Below, piece after piece: positions 46,182 to 58,347 of a stretch of DNA of 64,000 nucleotides. A program made the position numbers and the translations under genes. The notes beneath the pieces were generated by a model. The model was given only the letters and a program-made list of their open reading frames with translations. It searched no databases and was not told where the DNA came from. Positions within the stretch are counted from its first letter, which is position 1. Each line of letters opens with the position of its first letter. Origin of the DNA: Zeus faber (lineage: Eukaryota > Chordata > Actinopteri > Zeiformes > Zeidae); NCBI GenBank assembly GCA_960531495.1, contig OY482862.1:6901614-6965613 (forward strand), in the 5' to 3' direction.

Positions 46182-46916
46182 ATGAATAGTTGTAGCTTTC
46201 AGCGTGAGACACAGAGATGGAATTCTGGTGGGAACTGAGTGGAATTTGACACCTGCCGCGCTCTCGCGGCGCACTAGTGGTTGGAAAACACTGCCCTAAA
46301 AGCTCCATTTCTTGGCCGGGCGCCGGTGCTCTGGGAGGTTACAGTGCGTCCCTGAGATGATGGGCCATTAACCAGCCGCGCACGGCTGATTCTCTGCCTG
46401 ATTGCACCCGCTGCCATAGGGAGGGGAGCAGGCCAGGGACCTGAAACTGCGAGCTCCATCAGCAGACGGAACACTGACATCTCTAGCCCCCGATACACTC
46501 GCTACGCCACCACGGCTGAGTGGGAGGACAAACAACGTGTCCTTCACGGCGGACTCTATACCACTCCTTTAGCTTTACGGGGGCATTACATTTTCCAATT
46601 TTCCCAGTGATGTATCCTGGCATCCAACAAAACATAATCATCTGAATAGGCAGAGGTCCAATTGTCTATGCTCAAACCCCCACAAAGGGTCAGTCAATCA
46701 TGAATTATGCCAAATGCCTTCAACTTTTTCACATTGATTTAATCTTAACTTGTTATTTCTGGCTGCAGTTACCGAGCTGCGAAGGAAAACACTCTTTTGC
46801 CTTGCGACTCCTTAATCATTTAAAGGATTATTGCCTGTACCCGTTTGCTCATCCAAAACAACTTCACTTTGGCAAACACTTCACTTTCACTTCACGCAAA
46901 ATACACATCAGTCATA
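46182..46916. other. Single-copy-looking sequence
   Basis: Moderately GC-rich to about 46550, then AT-rich. No recognised frame or repeat. Confidence 0.35.
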
Positions 46917-47300
46917 TCAAGATTCAAGATTCAAGAGGTTTAGTCACATACACATACATACTTTCATACATACAGTATATGCAGTGAAATGCAATGTAAT
47001 GCACCAGGTGATTACACACAATATGTCCTAGACTGTACACACTAGCTACCTAAGAATTTCTACTTGACTAATTGACTGATTCCTAAAATGTAATGCAGTA
47101 AGTCGAATACTATAGAATAAAATAAAAATATATAGAATGAAATAAAATAAAATAAAATAAGAACTCAAGGGTAATGCAGGGTGGGGGTACAAAATAGATA
47201 AAGGGAATAGGCTTATGTATATGGGATAGACTTATGTATATAGGATAGGCTATTTATGTATATACAGATATGTGCATTAAAGTGGCTGCGGAGGGATATT
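46917..47300 (-). mobile_element. Retroelement 3' end with TTGAATCTTGAA tail, copy 2
   Basis: Reading leftward it ends GACTAAACCTCTTGAATC with repeated TTGAATC units. The body (CATTTCACTGCATATACTG; ATATCTGTATATACATAA near 47265) matches 63592-64000 over about 380 bp and 12030-12153 over its last 120. An AAAAT tract lies at 47140-47160. No coding part is visible. Confidence 0.7.
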
Positions 47301-47604
47301 TTGATTCATTTGTACAGACGTTCAGTTCAGCTGGCAAAAATGACAGCCTTACTGTGGGGATAAAAGGCCTTGCCATTCGGATGCATCCCTGCTATGAAGC
47401 CCCCCTTCCCTTCAATCAAAGCCAGATATAACAATTTATGGTTCAAGCGCCTCCTTCACACTGATAATAGAATTAGCGCCAAGACTGTTTTGAGCCAAAA
47501 GAAGATCAATCAGATATTAGAGGACGTGCAAGTTACGTAATCGCAAATAGAACAATAGCTTCTGAAAATCTGCATGATGTCTGTTGCCTTGGGACGATTT
47601 AAAA
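47301..47604. other. Unassigned stretch
   Basis: The first part may continue the retroelement to the left. Nothing else is recognised. Confidence 0.3.
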
Positions 47605-47617
47605 GAGAGCGAGAGAG

Positions 47618-47669
<52 letters not shown>
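47605..47669. repeat. (GA)n microsatellite
   Basis: GA units with two GC interruptions near the start. Confidence 0.97.
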
Positions 47670-47671
<2 letters not shown>

Positions 47672-47817
47672 AATATCAACATATTGCACAAAAGGTGGCT
47701 GACGGAACATATGAAAGCAAACAAATTTGGCTTGCGCTCGTGATGCATGGGAAGGGAGTGAAGTAGTGACAAGCCGTTCTATTTTTTGATCAATTCACTT
47801 TTGCATATGCTGAAAAA

Positions 47818-47877
47818 GACACACACACACGCACACACACACACACACACACACACGGACACACAAACACACACATA
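47818..47877. repeat. (CA)n microsatellite, imperfect
   Basis: CA run with GC, GG and AA interruptions. Confidence 0.95.
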
Positions 47878-48076
47878 AGCCAGTGATGTGATGAGCAGCC
47901 GCCGCGCAGATGAAACCGTTAATTTAATCTGGCGGATGAAAAGCAAGTGCAAAGTGCCGCTGTAGTGCTAGACCTTACACAGGGAGAAGGAAAAAAAAAA
48001 GAAAAAAGGTAGAAAAAATTAAAAGGGATACTTTAGAAAATTGTACCCCAGTGTGGAAACACTCAAACTTCTGCCC

Positions 48077-48107
48077 ACACACACGCACGCACGCACGCAC
48101 GCACACA
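48077..48107. repeat. (CACG)n microsatellite
   Basis: CA units passing into five CACG/GCAC units. Confidence 0.9.
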
Positions 48108-48469
48108 TTTTGTGCTGCTTTCCCTACACTACAGAGAGTTAGCTGTAGTCTGAAAGAGAGAGTTGAGAGAGAGACGGTTGCCTACACTCGGACTGGATTA
48201 TTTGATATATTAAAGTTTGATAGACAACATTGAATAAAACCTTAGAAAAGCAAACAAACTTTTTAAAAGACGTATGTATGTATAAAATTATATCTTGCGG
48301 CTGTAAAGTCGCCATCTCCTTTTTCCACACACTACGCACATGCGCAGAGCTGATGTTCACGTCAACCTCCGCTGGTGATTTTATTTCAAGATGTTTATTA
48401 CGCCTTTCCTGTCGACCGTGTACATCCATGGAGGATGTCCGCCATAATTGGCTTGCGCCCAGGTCCCTC
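48108..48469. other. Unassigned stretch
   Basis: Contains a GA-rich patch at 48155-48175. No recognised frame. Confidence 0.35.
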
Positions 48470-48602
48470 TCATTTTCCCTGCTTCCGACATATCACCTTC
48501 AACAACTTACTGTTCACTTGCTGCAGGTGACATTGGAACAAGAAGATCAATGTTATTCCCTTCATCTGTCAGTGGTTTTAATGTTGTGGCTGATCAGAGT
48601 GC
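48470..48602 (-). mobile_element. Tc1-like transposon terminal fragment
   Basis: CATTTTCCCTGCTTCCGACA, ACTGTTCACTTGCTGC and GTCAGTGGTTTTAATG, then TTGTGGCTGATCAGAG, match the right end of the element at 33183-35554, including the start of its gene and the outer TIR. The rest of the element is absent to the left. Confidence 0.75.
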
Positions 48603-49374
48603 ATATACTTTATAGATATGGGTTGTGTTTGGACAGTGGAGGGTCTGGGAGTCCTCTCCCAGCATATTTTGAGCGTTGAACACTTCATTTCCATTCTATT
48701 TGCATTCTGGTGAATTTCTATGCACCAATTTGTGTCTTTTCTGCATTAACTAGACTGGTAGACTGGTAGACTGGTAATCTGGCATACTGGAGATTTTCCT
48801 GGTGGGCCGACCCACCATAGGGCTGATAATAAGTTGTGTAACTATTGTGAGTGCAACCGGTGCGGCTGCACCGGGGCCCAGTGGCTGCTAGGCCCAGATT
48901 ATTGGCGCGCCAGCGATGTGTTCCGTTTTGCGTCCCCTTGTCCAGTTCCTCCAAAAACAATTTTTTTTCAGCCAACCCCCTTCCAATCGGCTAACTAAAA
49001 CAGGGGTCTGTCATGTAGGTGACCCTCTGTTAGTCAATATATTCAGCTGATTCCAAGTAATTATCGATGCCCATTCACACACAAACACACATGATAAAAA
49101 GGGCACCGTGGACATCAAGAGGCATTTTTTTAGAATGTCTATTGTTGATACAGAGATTTATTGTTTAGCGTTACATTTTAAGGTTTATTTCATATTCTAT
49201 ATATATTCTATGTATATTTTCTCTTGTGAATTATCTTTTTAAATATTGCACATTTTTAATTTATCAATTTTATTTTTTATAATTTGTTATTTATTACTAG
49301 ATCAATTGTATATTGACAATTTTTTCTATATTTTAGTTAATTTTTATGATTATTGGGCAGTCCACCTTTTTCTT
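48603..49374. other. Unassigned stretch
   Basis: Includes a short run of ACTGGTAG units at 48750-48775. AT-rich after 49130. Nothing coding. Confidence 0.35.
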
Positions 49375-49470
49375 CAGGTATACTGTATTTCCTCAAATAA
49401 AACCTGGTAGAATAAATGCTGGGGCCGTGGTCTACACGGACAAAATAAAAGTCTTGCCTCAAATATAGAC
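49375..49470 (+). mobile_element. DNA transposon end fragment
   Basis: ATACTGTATTTCCTCAAATA, then AACCTGGTAGAATAAATGC, resembles the TAC-GTATTTCCTCRAATA termini of a fish non-autonomous DNA element. No matching inverted end was found to the right, so this is a weak call. Confidence 0.35.
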
Positions 49471-49607
49471 CTATAGAAATATTGATTTTAGATTAATTTA
49501 ATTTACTCCATTTCCTACTTCTGCGTAGCACATCGCCAAACGCTTCTCGGGGCAAATGCCCCGCTCTGAGAGTAATGGATAGCTGCAGACAAACATGGCA
49601 CAGGAGC

Positions 49608-49660
49608 GTGGGCGTGTTGACACAATTGGGCATGTTGACATAAGTAGGCATGTCCACACC
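49608..49660 (+). repeat. Three short GGCRTGTTGACA repeats
   Basis: GGGCGTGTTGACA, GGGCATGTTGACA and AGGCATGTCCACA are spaced about 20 bases apart. Surrounding sequence (49471-50414) has no other recognised feature. Confidence 0.5.
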
Positions 49661-50414
49661 AAGCTGTGATTGGTACCAATGAGCTACTTTCATTGGTAAA
49701 TTCCAAACTTTGAAACTTTTGCCTCACTTTAACAGCGCACACTCAGAATCGTCTCTCTCTGCCTGAACTAGTGTTAAAGCTATGTTACATTATCTACTAG
49801 CAACGTAATAACAGATGTTGAACTTAAATTAGCACGGTTTAGGAGAATAAATAAACAAACATGACTTTAATATAATGGATTTATCAGTATCTTCTGTGTT
49901 ACTGTGGTAAATGTTTCATGTGCATAATAAGAACAGTTCTAATTGATCTAATTTTTTCCCCATTGCATGAAGCAGTCTCGAAAACAGCTGATGGCAAAGT
50001 GACCACCAGGTGTCTGGATTGATATGAAAACACTATCAGTCACACTGCAATGCTGGAATTTGTCCAAATCCATGTAATGTTCCCAATAACTCTAGCTAGC
50101 ACTGTACAAGTCAATGAATAGAGTAGCAATCGCACATACAGTGCATCACTTCGTTGCCAATTGATGGATGTTGTATGAGTCCCTGCACACTTGTGTACGC
50201 CTAAAAATAGAATTCTGTTCATTTCATACCGTGCCTGTAAATATGAAAATTATTTATAAATAAAGACAATTTTGTTAAGGTGGTTTTGTCTGTGGGTCCA
50301 ACTGGTAACCCTCACCGGGCCATACTGGTTTTCAAAAGGTGGTGGATGCTGTACTTAATCCAGCAACCCAGACACAGTAGTATGCACCACCTGCCAGTGG
50401 ATAGCTTTGAGTAA
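49661..50414. other. Unassigned stretch
   Basis: AT-rich sequence with no repeat-family match or coding frame recognised. Confidence 0.35.
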
Positions 50415-50628
50415 CCATTACATTTACATTTAGTCATTAAGCAGACGCTTTTATCCAAAGCGACTTACAATTGTTCAAACACCGACGGACGCAGCCATCA
50501 GGAGCAATTAGGGGTTAAGTGTCTTGCTCAAGGACACTACAGCATGCTAGCAGGAGGAGCCTGGGATCCAACCAGCAACCTTTAGATCACTAGACCACCA
50601 GCTCTACCGCCTGAGCTACCATCCCCCA
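50415..50628 (-). mobile_element. tRNA-derived SINE with LINE-shared tail
   Basis: Read on the minus strand it starts GGGGGATGGTAGCTCAGGCG (A-box TAGCTCAGGCGG, 50607-50618), then the B-box GGTTGGATCCC (50563-50573), the RNA polymerase III promoter layout of a tRNA-like head. A central GTGTCCTTGAGCAAGACACT follows, shared with the SINE at 57201. The tail GTAAGTCGCTTTGGATAAAA ending TAAATGTAAATG equals the 3' tail of the L2-like LINE at 6884, the usual way a SINE borrows LINE machinery. No clean target duplication was seen. Confidence 0.85.
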
Positions 50629-52307
50629 TGATCCCCCATAACCTTCATGAATAATGAATAATTTTTGCTATGCATAATATCTACCAGTGGGCTTGCCATT
50701 TTTTTCCAATAATAATTTGAGACATTCAAACAGACATGTCTACTATGAAAGCTATTTGTAAAATCAAATGTATTTGCTATATACACATGACATTGAAATT
50801 GGCGGACGGAAGGGAAAAGGACAATGATTAACGATATTTAACAAATACAAACTCTTTAACTTTAAAGCTTATATCTTTGTTAAGTATGTATCCTTTTAAT
50901 AATGGCAGGAGAGGCAATATCCCGGAATACCGGCAGTATAGTATCCGGGGTACTCGCCACGCCTCCTATTCCCGGTGAAGCCAACGCAATCCTTGAACTG
51001 CCCATTGCATTGTTCATATTGCAGAATGGAAAAAGGCATGCAGGTTCCCTCCTTCAGTGCAGACGGTAGTTCTTCCAGTCTATCTCACCTGTTCCAAAAA
51101 CAAAAATGGAAAACTAAATAGTTTAAAAGAAAATATATATGGAAGCAGATTTACTCATATAAGGTATTTAACATCCAGCGAGGCAAAAATGGGCCCTCAT
51201 CCTAAAATAAGGACTGCTTGTTACAGTATGTCCCTCATGGTCTTGCAAGTGAGTGGGAGATGTAGATATGCTATATCTCTGTCAAACACCCTGAGGGGCA
51301 TCAGCTCAAGTACCGCTTGTGGAATCTGAAAGACATAAAGAAGGTCAACTGAACAAGACCACTGAAATTTCAAGAATCAGTTTGTAATATGGTCAGGTCA
51401 GAAGATCGTGACCCCCATAAAATATTGTCTCACGAGGGTAACCTTAATAAAGTTCGATACTGTAAGCCTAATTTACAAAGCCTTGTGCTCTCTGCCCTAT
51501 TTTGAATCCAGAAAGAATATTTCTTTCTTCGTTCGCCTCATCACCTATAGGGGATATCCAGTCTTCGCCATAAGAAAACTTCACACATTTGGAAGCAAAC
51601 ATTGTAAGATAATGAAAATGACAACATAATGGAGAGAGTCCTGACCGAAAACATCACAACAGGATTTTGTAGTGCAAAGCATACAAATAAGTCATAAATA
51701 ACCAATGATATGCCTGCCTATACAGGTTGCTATTCAGTAATACGCGCTGCCAGAGCATTCGTCTACACACAGCAATTAGTGCCCTGGCCCCTGGGGTCCA
51801 CAGCGGGACTATAACTACATCCTTTGTAGGATCAGCTTCCTAATACAAGGGATTTATTGCCTTGTTAAACTTGACTTTATCTGACTCTATCAATGTTACA
51901 ACAGCAACTGAAACTTACTGAGAAAGTGGGGAGTGGGTCACAATTGCTGGGTGGGAGCCATGTAGGTGGGATGCAAATTGACCACATGAATGGTTTTCCC
52001 CTTGTCGAAATGACGGGCTTCCACCACCCTGACACACCATACACCACATGGTCCCCACATGATAAGCATCCATTTGGAATACAAGAAATGACACCAACAA
52101 ATGGGCTCGAGAGAAAAGAAAGAAGAAGAGAAGAGAGGACGTGACCTTAAACCACCAAAGAGAGGTCAGAACACAGGGTAGATGATGAATTAACCAAGCT
52201 TCTTCGACTGGCAGTTACAGTGGCCAATGCTAGATGAGTAAACATGCTAAAGCACAAGGTAGTTCAGTAGCGATGTTCTATTTAATAAACTTTCTATAAT
52301 TTTCCAT
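50629..52307. other. Unassigned stretch
   Basis: Mostly AT-rich. A minor GA-rich patch lies at 52108-52140. A plus-strand frame (51408-51629) reading LIYKALCSLPYF faintly recalls a LINE C-terminus but is too weak to call. Confidence 0.3.
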
Positions 52308-52407
52308 TATTTAAAATGCAATAATTAGAATGATCCATGATCTAGAATGCAATGATTTGAGTGATTCATGATTTAAAATGAAATAATTAAATAATGATTG
52401 ACTCATG
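52308..52407 (+). repeat. Three degenerate ~33-bp tandem units
   Basis: ATTTAAAATGCAATAATTAG, ATCTAGAATGCAATGATTTG and ATTTAAAATGAAATAATTAA begin successive units, each ending GATYCATG or GACTCATG. Confidence 0.6.
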
Positions 52408-54786
52408 GTTGAGATAATTATATGATGACTACAATCAAAGTATGTAACAATCTAATGGCTAGATAGTTTAATCCTGGAGCATTCGGCTATGAAGACGGGT
52501 GCGATAGAATCAAGGAAGGGATCATGTCAAGCCAAAGTTGTCTTCAGAGAATGGGATTGATTCCCCCACCCTGGAGGCTGTTTGGTTCCAGAATTAATTC
52601 AGCGGGATCGATGGAACATCAGCTGTAAGGCAGCGAGCGCCACGTAGTCGAAGCCTGGGTTCCTTGGACGGGACAACAGGTTGTTCTGAGGAAACAGTCA
52701 TCGGAGCTGTAAGAGGAAACAAGAGCTCCGCATCCGTGCATCTCTTTTCTCTCTAAATAAGTTTGAATCAGACAAGTAGGGGAAAGAAGTAGGATATTTT
52801 TTATAAAAAAAAAAAAATTATTACTTTTTACTAAATTTGGAGCCACGGGGCCGAGACCTATGTTTGGTGGATGGAGAATCAGACTGTTTCTGGGAACGCT
52901 GCCAAACAGAGCAGATAAGACCTAGAATGTCCTTGGACCAGGACCGCTCTGTTCTCACTAAATTCGATCAAATCGGAAGAAAAATTACTAAATTTGTAAT
53001 CATTATTTATATTTATATTTTACTCTTGTTCTTATTTTTCATTCTTATTCTCACCCTACTTTACGGTATTGATTGATTGCCCAGCTGTAATGCTAATACT
53101 AAATAAATAGTATCCCTGCATTTAAAGTAAAAGTTTTATGGTACTCTATTATGGGGAAAAAACACTGTCACTGAAGTAATGATAATCCTCCTTGTTCACT
53201 GTAAAAAATATTTTTATATTTTGATTAATTATTTTAATGATATTATTATTATATTTAAAACAGCTCCTTGTGGTAAAAGTATACTTACCTCTTAATAATT
53301 TCCCAGCAACCACATCAACTTGCACTCGATAAGAGAAGAGCTGTCATTAATTGAAGTGGCTTTCGCCTTGTACCCTATTGTAGATCACTAATGGGATATA
53401 GCCGAAGCGGAAACAGGAGAGGCTTCAGGACGTAGACAGTTTAGCAGCTGTGCGAATCTTCTCGACAACTAACCTGAGTATTTTAATCCTGTTTAGTGGT
53501 AATGCTTTGCAGGCTAAAAATGTAACCTGTTAGAAGGAGTGGTGGTCCAGAGCGGTGTAAGGGGGTATTGTGCCGGAAAACAACCTGTAGAATCGTAATA
53601 TTTCAAATAAGTCCAAAATTGCAGTTAATAAATGCAGATATGGTACTTTTGGCAAGGGGACAAAGCCACATGGCTACTTAATAAATTCAGCACTGTGATA
53701 TGTTGTGAAATGAAAGATAAATGCTGCTGATGAAACTATTTAGCTGTTTAGCCTCCGGTAATAAATCTGCCCAATGAGCTTTTACTTCCGACTTATTCAG
53801 ATTGACCAATCACAGCTTTACCCTTTTTTCACCATAAATATGTTTGCATGGCATGGCATGGCACCCAGACGGAAGTTTAATTTAAAATTCATACTAAAAT
53901 ATGATCCATATCCATCCATCTGGAAGACTACTTACTATCAATATCTTACTACTTACTATTCTCTACCACACTATATACTATATACGTACTGTATATACTA
54001 TATTGGTACCTACTATTTTAATATTATATATTAATTTATGTATTAGCATTGCAGGATCATGGAGTCCTATCCCAAAACAATGTCTGTCCTGTTATTAATG
54101 TTGAAACACTGTCTCACTTCTCTCATTTTAGTGAATCCAGACAGATCTAAGCGAGCGAGCGCGCTTCATCTTTTTACCAGCACAGTTCAATCTTTTTTTT
54201 GTTTTGTTTTGAGTCTTTGGAACCAAATTTTCAACTCAAAATCGTCAAAATGTGAAAAGGAAAAATTGCCTCCATCCATCAAAGAAAAAATAATTTGTAA
54301 TGTCAATATCAAAATGTAACATGTGCTGGGAATCCCATTTTGACTCATTCCCTGACCGTTAGACCTTCGCGAGCGGACTTCAAAAGGCCGTTTCTCCCCT
54401 TATCGGCCGGACCTGAGCCTTGGGAGCACTGCCTCGGCTTTGAAGTGAAAACTTTGTAAAACACCACAAGTACTTTTATCCCCAGATGTTCTGGATCTTA
54501 TCCCTGGCGAGAGTTTTTTGGGGGAACTGGCTTTTGAAATTCAAATCCGCTCCAAAAAAAAATAAATTGGAAAGCGAATTGGGAATACTGTGATATCGAT
54601 GTGTCTAAGTGCTGTGACATGTCAATTGCCGGAGACAGTTTGACGGAAAGTTACATATCCGAAATATCCTCCGACACATATGTTCCTCTTTCAATGATGT
54701 GCAATTAATAGCGTTTTATCATTCACAAGATGAAGTGGTCTGGAACAGGGCCAAAATGTTTGTAGTTTATCAAACACAGGATAAGA
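52408..54786. other. Mostly AT-rich sequence, no recognised feature
   Basis: A-rich run near 52805. About 53330-53420 and 54340-54670 are more complex and might be conserved, but nothing shows it. A TACTATATAC-rich patch lies at 53925-54010. No coding frame. Confidence 0.3.
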
Positions 54787-54820
54787 TGTAAATTCCTTGT
54801 GCAAGCACAAGGAATTTACA
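54787..54820. repeat. Perfect hairpin, 16-bp stem, 2-nt loop
   Basis: TGTAAATTCCTTGTGC pairs exactly with GCACAAGGAATTTACA around AA. No coding or terminator context is known. Confidence 0.9.
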
Positions 54821-57019
54821 ATACAGCTATACAATTATAACTTCCAATCACAACTTTCTTCTAAAAATGATACATATATTATGGTTGTTACACAATCAAA
54901 ATAATGTATCATGATTATTCGCATCATATTTGTGTAATTGATTGTGATTCATCAAAATTTTGAAATATACTGTGATATATAATATAAAGCTGTGCATCTA
55001 GTGCATCCATATTATGATTTAATTATTGAGAGTAAAAGCTCAAATGAATGAATGAATGAATGAAATGTAATGTATTTAATGGCATTTTCACCACAGACAA
55101 GCCACCATCGTTCCCCTATTAACGTAAACATGTATACAATAATAATTTTGCTGCGGACCCTCTTTAATTCCTGTTTGTGTATGTGTGTGTGTGTGTGTGT
55201 TGGGGGGGCGCTGACCCAATTTTGGGAACCCCTTGGATATAAAACGTGTAGTCTGATACCTGTGTAATATGATACCTTTCATATTTAAACTTTTGGTATT
55301 TCATTGATTAAAAAAGTATTGTTGTCAATGAGTTATTGTAGTTTGAGTGGTGTAAGCTGTGTTGTGTTACTTTTTAGACGGTCCCCAACATTCAGCAAAT
55401 ACAGTATGTATGTACATATTGTATACTGTAAAACTGCAAAATTATTTTTTAACATCTTCAGCTGCTGCCTTGGTGTTTCTCCAGCTGAAGACAGATTATG
55501 TTTTACACAATGCCCCGAAAAAGCCCACCACCTTTATCTGTGATCATTTTTCAAAACCCCCTTATCAGAGGCGCACATACAATATTTTGATAAAGTAATC
55601 TCCTGCGCTTGCATTATATTTTCTCACCGCAGACGTCTATACTTCTGAGGTTTTTTTGAAACGTACCTGTCAAGACACGCAGATAACAACTGAATTTCCC
55701 CAAGTTCATTATCTTATTAATTAGTATTACCGATCGAGTCTGCCGAGAGGGGGTTTATGGTCTTATTAAAATGCAATCAATTATTTACGTGCTTATTATG
55801 GCATGGTGGCATTTTGAAGCCAACCCTTGTCACGCATCAATAACATCTACTTAATTATTTGGTCTCTACTTCACTCTCTGGGAACTCCATAGGTACTAAG
55901 TTCATTTTAGTTTATTTCATCTTATAATAAGCTATACTAATTAGATTTTTTATTACATGGAAAAATCAAACAATGTTTGATTGTTGGGGGGTTCATGAAG
56001 TTCCTTGGACATCGGTCCAAATATAGAAACCCAGGCATAGTCGCAGATGTAAAGTGAATAAGCTGATTTCTTTTGCAGGCCTTTCAAAGTGCAAACAACA
56101 TGGCAAATATTTAAGAAAATAAAAACAGCAAAAACAGTGGAGCTGAAATTATACCAAAATTGTAATAGGAATTTACCAGAGAGTTATATGTAAACGCTAC
56201 TGATGACAAACCAAACAGCGGTTGGAAATCAATGCCAATGTTACAGTCTCTGTAACCCAAGATCAACACTCAGCACCTGCTTCCTGTCCTTTTATATTCC
56301 CTAAGACCCTCCCTCCCACAGGCTCAACTAAAATTACCTCTGGGTTGTAGTATGACTGAATCAGGCCGATTAATTACCATAATACTTCTAATAAAAATTT
56401 AAAGAAATTATATAAAAGACTCAGGACCATGACCTAAATGATTAACATAAACATACATGTTCTGGAGAAGCTGACCATTGGCCTGTGTAACAGAGTTAAA
56501 AATGTAGTTTTGATTATGATGTAGTATGAGTTTTGCCAGAGGTAAGCAGTCTAAGATTGTATTATTTCTCATGGAGCCCTTTAGAGAGACGTGTACAGGT
56601 TGGTGAAGGTCTGGTGTGTTTTGTCCATTGCGTGTCGCCGTACCTCTTTAGAGCGCGTTGCCCTGAGACAGAGAGGCTGTAAAGTACCAACAGCACCACA
56701 TTCTATGAAGACATGTTGTGTATTGTCTTCTGTTTCTAGGCCTTCTTTAAAAAAAGAAGAAGATAAAAATCCCGCTGTTGACCGTCAGTTCGTTACTGAA
56801 TGACCACCGTTACACATGCTGCACTACGTGCCTGTCCCGGTGATATTTAGATTGCGGGGAGGGGAGTGGAGAATGTGTGGAATGTGAGCGTGTGTCTGCA
56901 AGTGCGCACGCACTACCTACAGAGAGTGACGGCGCTCCCCTTATTAGCCTACACTATGGTCTAAGTATGTGTAGGGTTTTTGGGACCCATGAAAAGGTAC
57001 CATATACCGTACATTATAT
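54821..57019. other. Single-copy-looking sequence
   Basis: Short AATG repeats at 55043-55062, a GT/G tract at 55178-55208. About 55620-55880 is high-complexity with TTATTAATTAGTATTACCG and ATGCAATCAATTATTTACG, a candidate conserved non-coding element by composition. No gene recognised. Confidence 0.3.
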
Positions 57020-57054
57020 ACACACACACACACACACACGCATATATATATACA

Positions 57055-57092
<38 letters not shown>
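57020..57092. repeat. Compound (CA)n-(TA)n microsatellite
   Basis: CA 57020-57039, TA with a CAGT interruption, then TA to about 57090. Confidence 0.95.
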
Positions 57093-57094
<2 letters not shown>

Positions 57095-57200
57095 ATGCAT
57101 AAAAAGTATCAATATTTGCATGGAAATGTAGTGGAGTAAAATTTGAAACTGAATATACTTATGCACAGATATATAATAGTATATAACATACTGTAAGTAT

Positions 57201-57463
57201 GGCAGGGGGGCAGTGGCTCAGGAGGTGGAGCAAGTTGTTTCATAATCGGTAGAATGCCGGTACCATCCCTGGCTCCTCCTGGAAGCGTGCTTAAGTGTCC
57301 TTGAGCAAGACACTTACCCCCCTAATTGCTCCCCAGGGACAACTATATGTCAGCCCAATGCTCTTAGATACTTGGGTTACTAGGATGGATAAAACGCAGA
57401 GAAATGCATTTCATTGCCTCAATTTCATTGAGTACTTGCAATGACAATTAGTTGAATCTAAAC
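57201..57463 (+). mobile_element. tRNA-derived SINE with 7-bp target duplication
   Basis: TAAGTAT ends at 57200 and repeats at 57464-57470, a clean target-site duplication. The head GGCAGGGGGGCAGTGGCTCA has an A-box TGGCTCAGGAGG (57214-57225) and a degraded B-box GGTACCATCCC (57259-57269). The centre TGTCCTTGAGCAAGACACTT, then ACCCCCCTAATTGCTCC, is the same as in the SINE at 50415. The tail ACTTGCAATGACAATTAGTT ending GAATCTAAAC differs, so it would depend on a different LINE partner. Probably a complete insertion. Confidence 0.9.
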
Positions 57464-57629
57464 TAAGTATACATATTAAGATCTTATTACAGTTACTGTA
57501 TTTTTCAAATTTATGGAACAGACTTGGCAGAAATGGAATATAATATTCATAAGTATGTTTTAAGCAGTGTATAATCTCATGAAAATAAGAATCTGTGTGT
57601 TTTCGTTAACTTAGAATGAGCAGTTTTTA
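57464..57629. other. Short unassigned gap
   Basis: AT-rich spacer; nothing recognised. Confidence 0.4.
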
Positions 57630-57815
57630 TTTACAGATGGAGCGGGTCCTCTTCCACAGGGGCCGCCATAGTTTTTTAGAATAACTTCGCGAATGTGAGC
57701 TCGCAGGCACTGTAGCTTCTCCTACATCATTGAAAGGGGGTGTGGGGGATGATTCAGTTTGTTGGAATCTGCAACCTGACCACTCGATGGCACTAAATTC
57801 TACACACTGCACCTT
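57630..57815 (-). mobile_element. DNA transposon terminal fragment (AAAGGTGCAGTGTG end)
   Basis: On the minus strand the terminal TTAAAGGTGCAGTGTGTAGA, then TTTAGTGCCATCGAGTGG and GGTTGCAGATTCC, form an end sequence I know as a common dispersed repeat in fishes. The left side has GGGCCGCCATAGTTTTTT, also part of it. The opposite terminus is not identified. Confidence 0.5.
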
Positions 57816-57980
57816 TAAGTACCTTGTTGCTTTATGGAAGTGACAGCTATGGAAATATTCATCCCCCGCACATCAAGCGTGTGTGGGCTGGTGCGTACTC
57901 GGTACGTTTTAAATAATTGTCTGCATCACCAGAGGTTAGAGGACATTTTGGAAATATGGAAACCGTGCGTGGAAAAATAA
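57816..57980. other. Short unassigned gap
   Basis: Nothing recognised before the GT tract. Confidence 0.4.
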
Positions 57981-58038
57981 AGTGTGTGTGTGTGTGTGTG
58001 TGTGTGCGTGTGTGTGTGTGTGTGTATGTGTGTGTGTG
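57981..58038. repeat. (GT)n microsatellite
   Basis: GT run with one GC and one AT interruption. Confidence 0.96.
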
Positions 58039-58347
58039 CTTAGAATGATTATAACCGTGAAAGTATCTCTCAAGTATGGTCATTTCAGTGAATAATGTTG
58101 AGACTGAGTTATAAACACGTCTAAACAGAAAAATGTTTTTTTTATTTCATTTTTATATTCCTCCTTCGTAAATGCACTATTTGTGAAGGGGAATTTCCCA
58201 TTTTAGGGCAGTATAACTAGGATATAGAGGGGATGAATTTGGAATGTTTACCCTATTCATATGCAAAATATGTGAAAAATACAATTGAGATCAATTTTGA
58301 GGAAGGAAACTGTCATGAAATGGAAAAAAAAGCCGAAATTGCCACTA

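Noticed and set aside
48077..48107. CRISPR-like array from short repeats (here and at 18338-18420)
   Set aside because: These are contiguous tetranucleotide microsatellites with no spacers, in eukaryotic sequence.
50415..50628. A functional tRNA gene, because of A- and B-box motifs
   Set aside because: The tRNA-like head continues into a SINE body and LINE-derived tail; it does not fold to a full cloverleaf with expected ends.
51408..51629. LINE C-terminal fragment (LIYKALCSLPYF)
   Set aside because: Only one short weak resemblance and no neighbouring LINE motifs.
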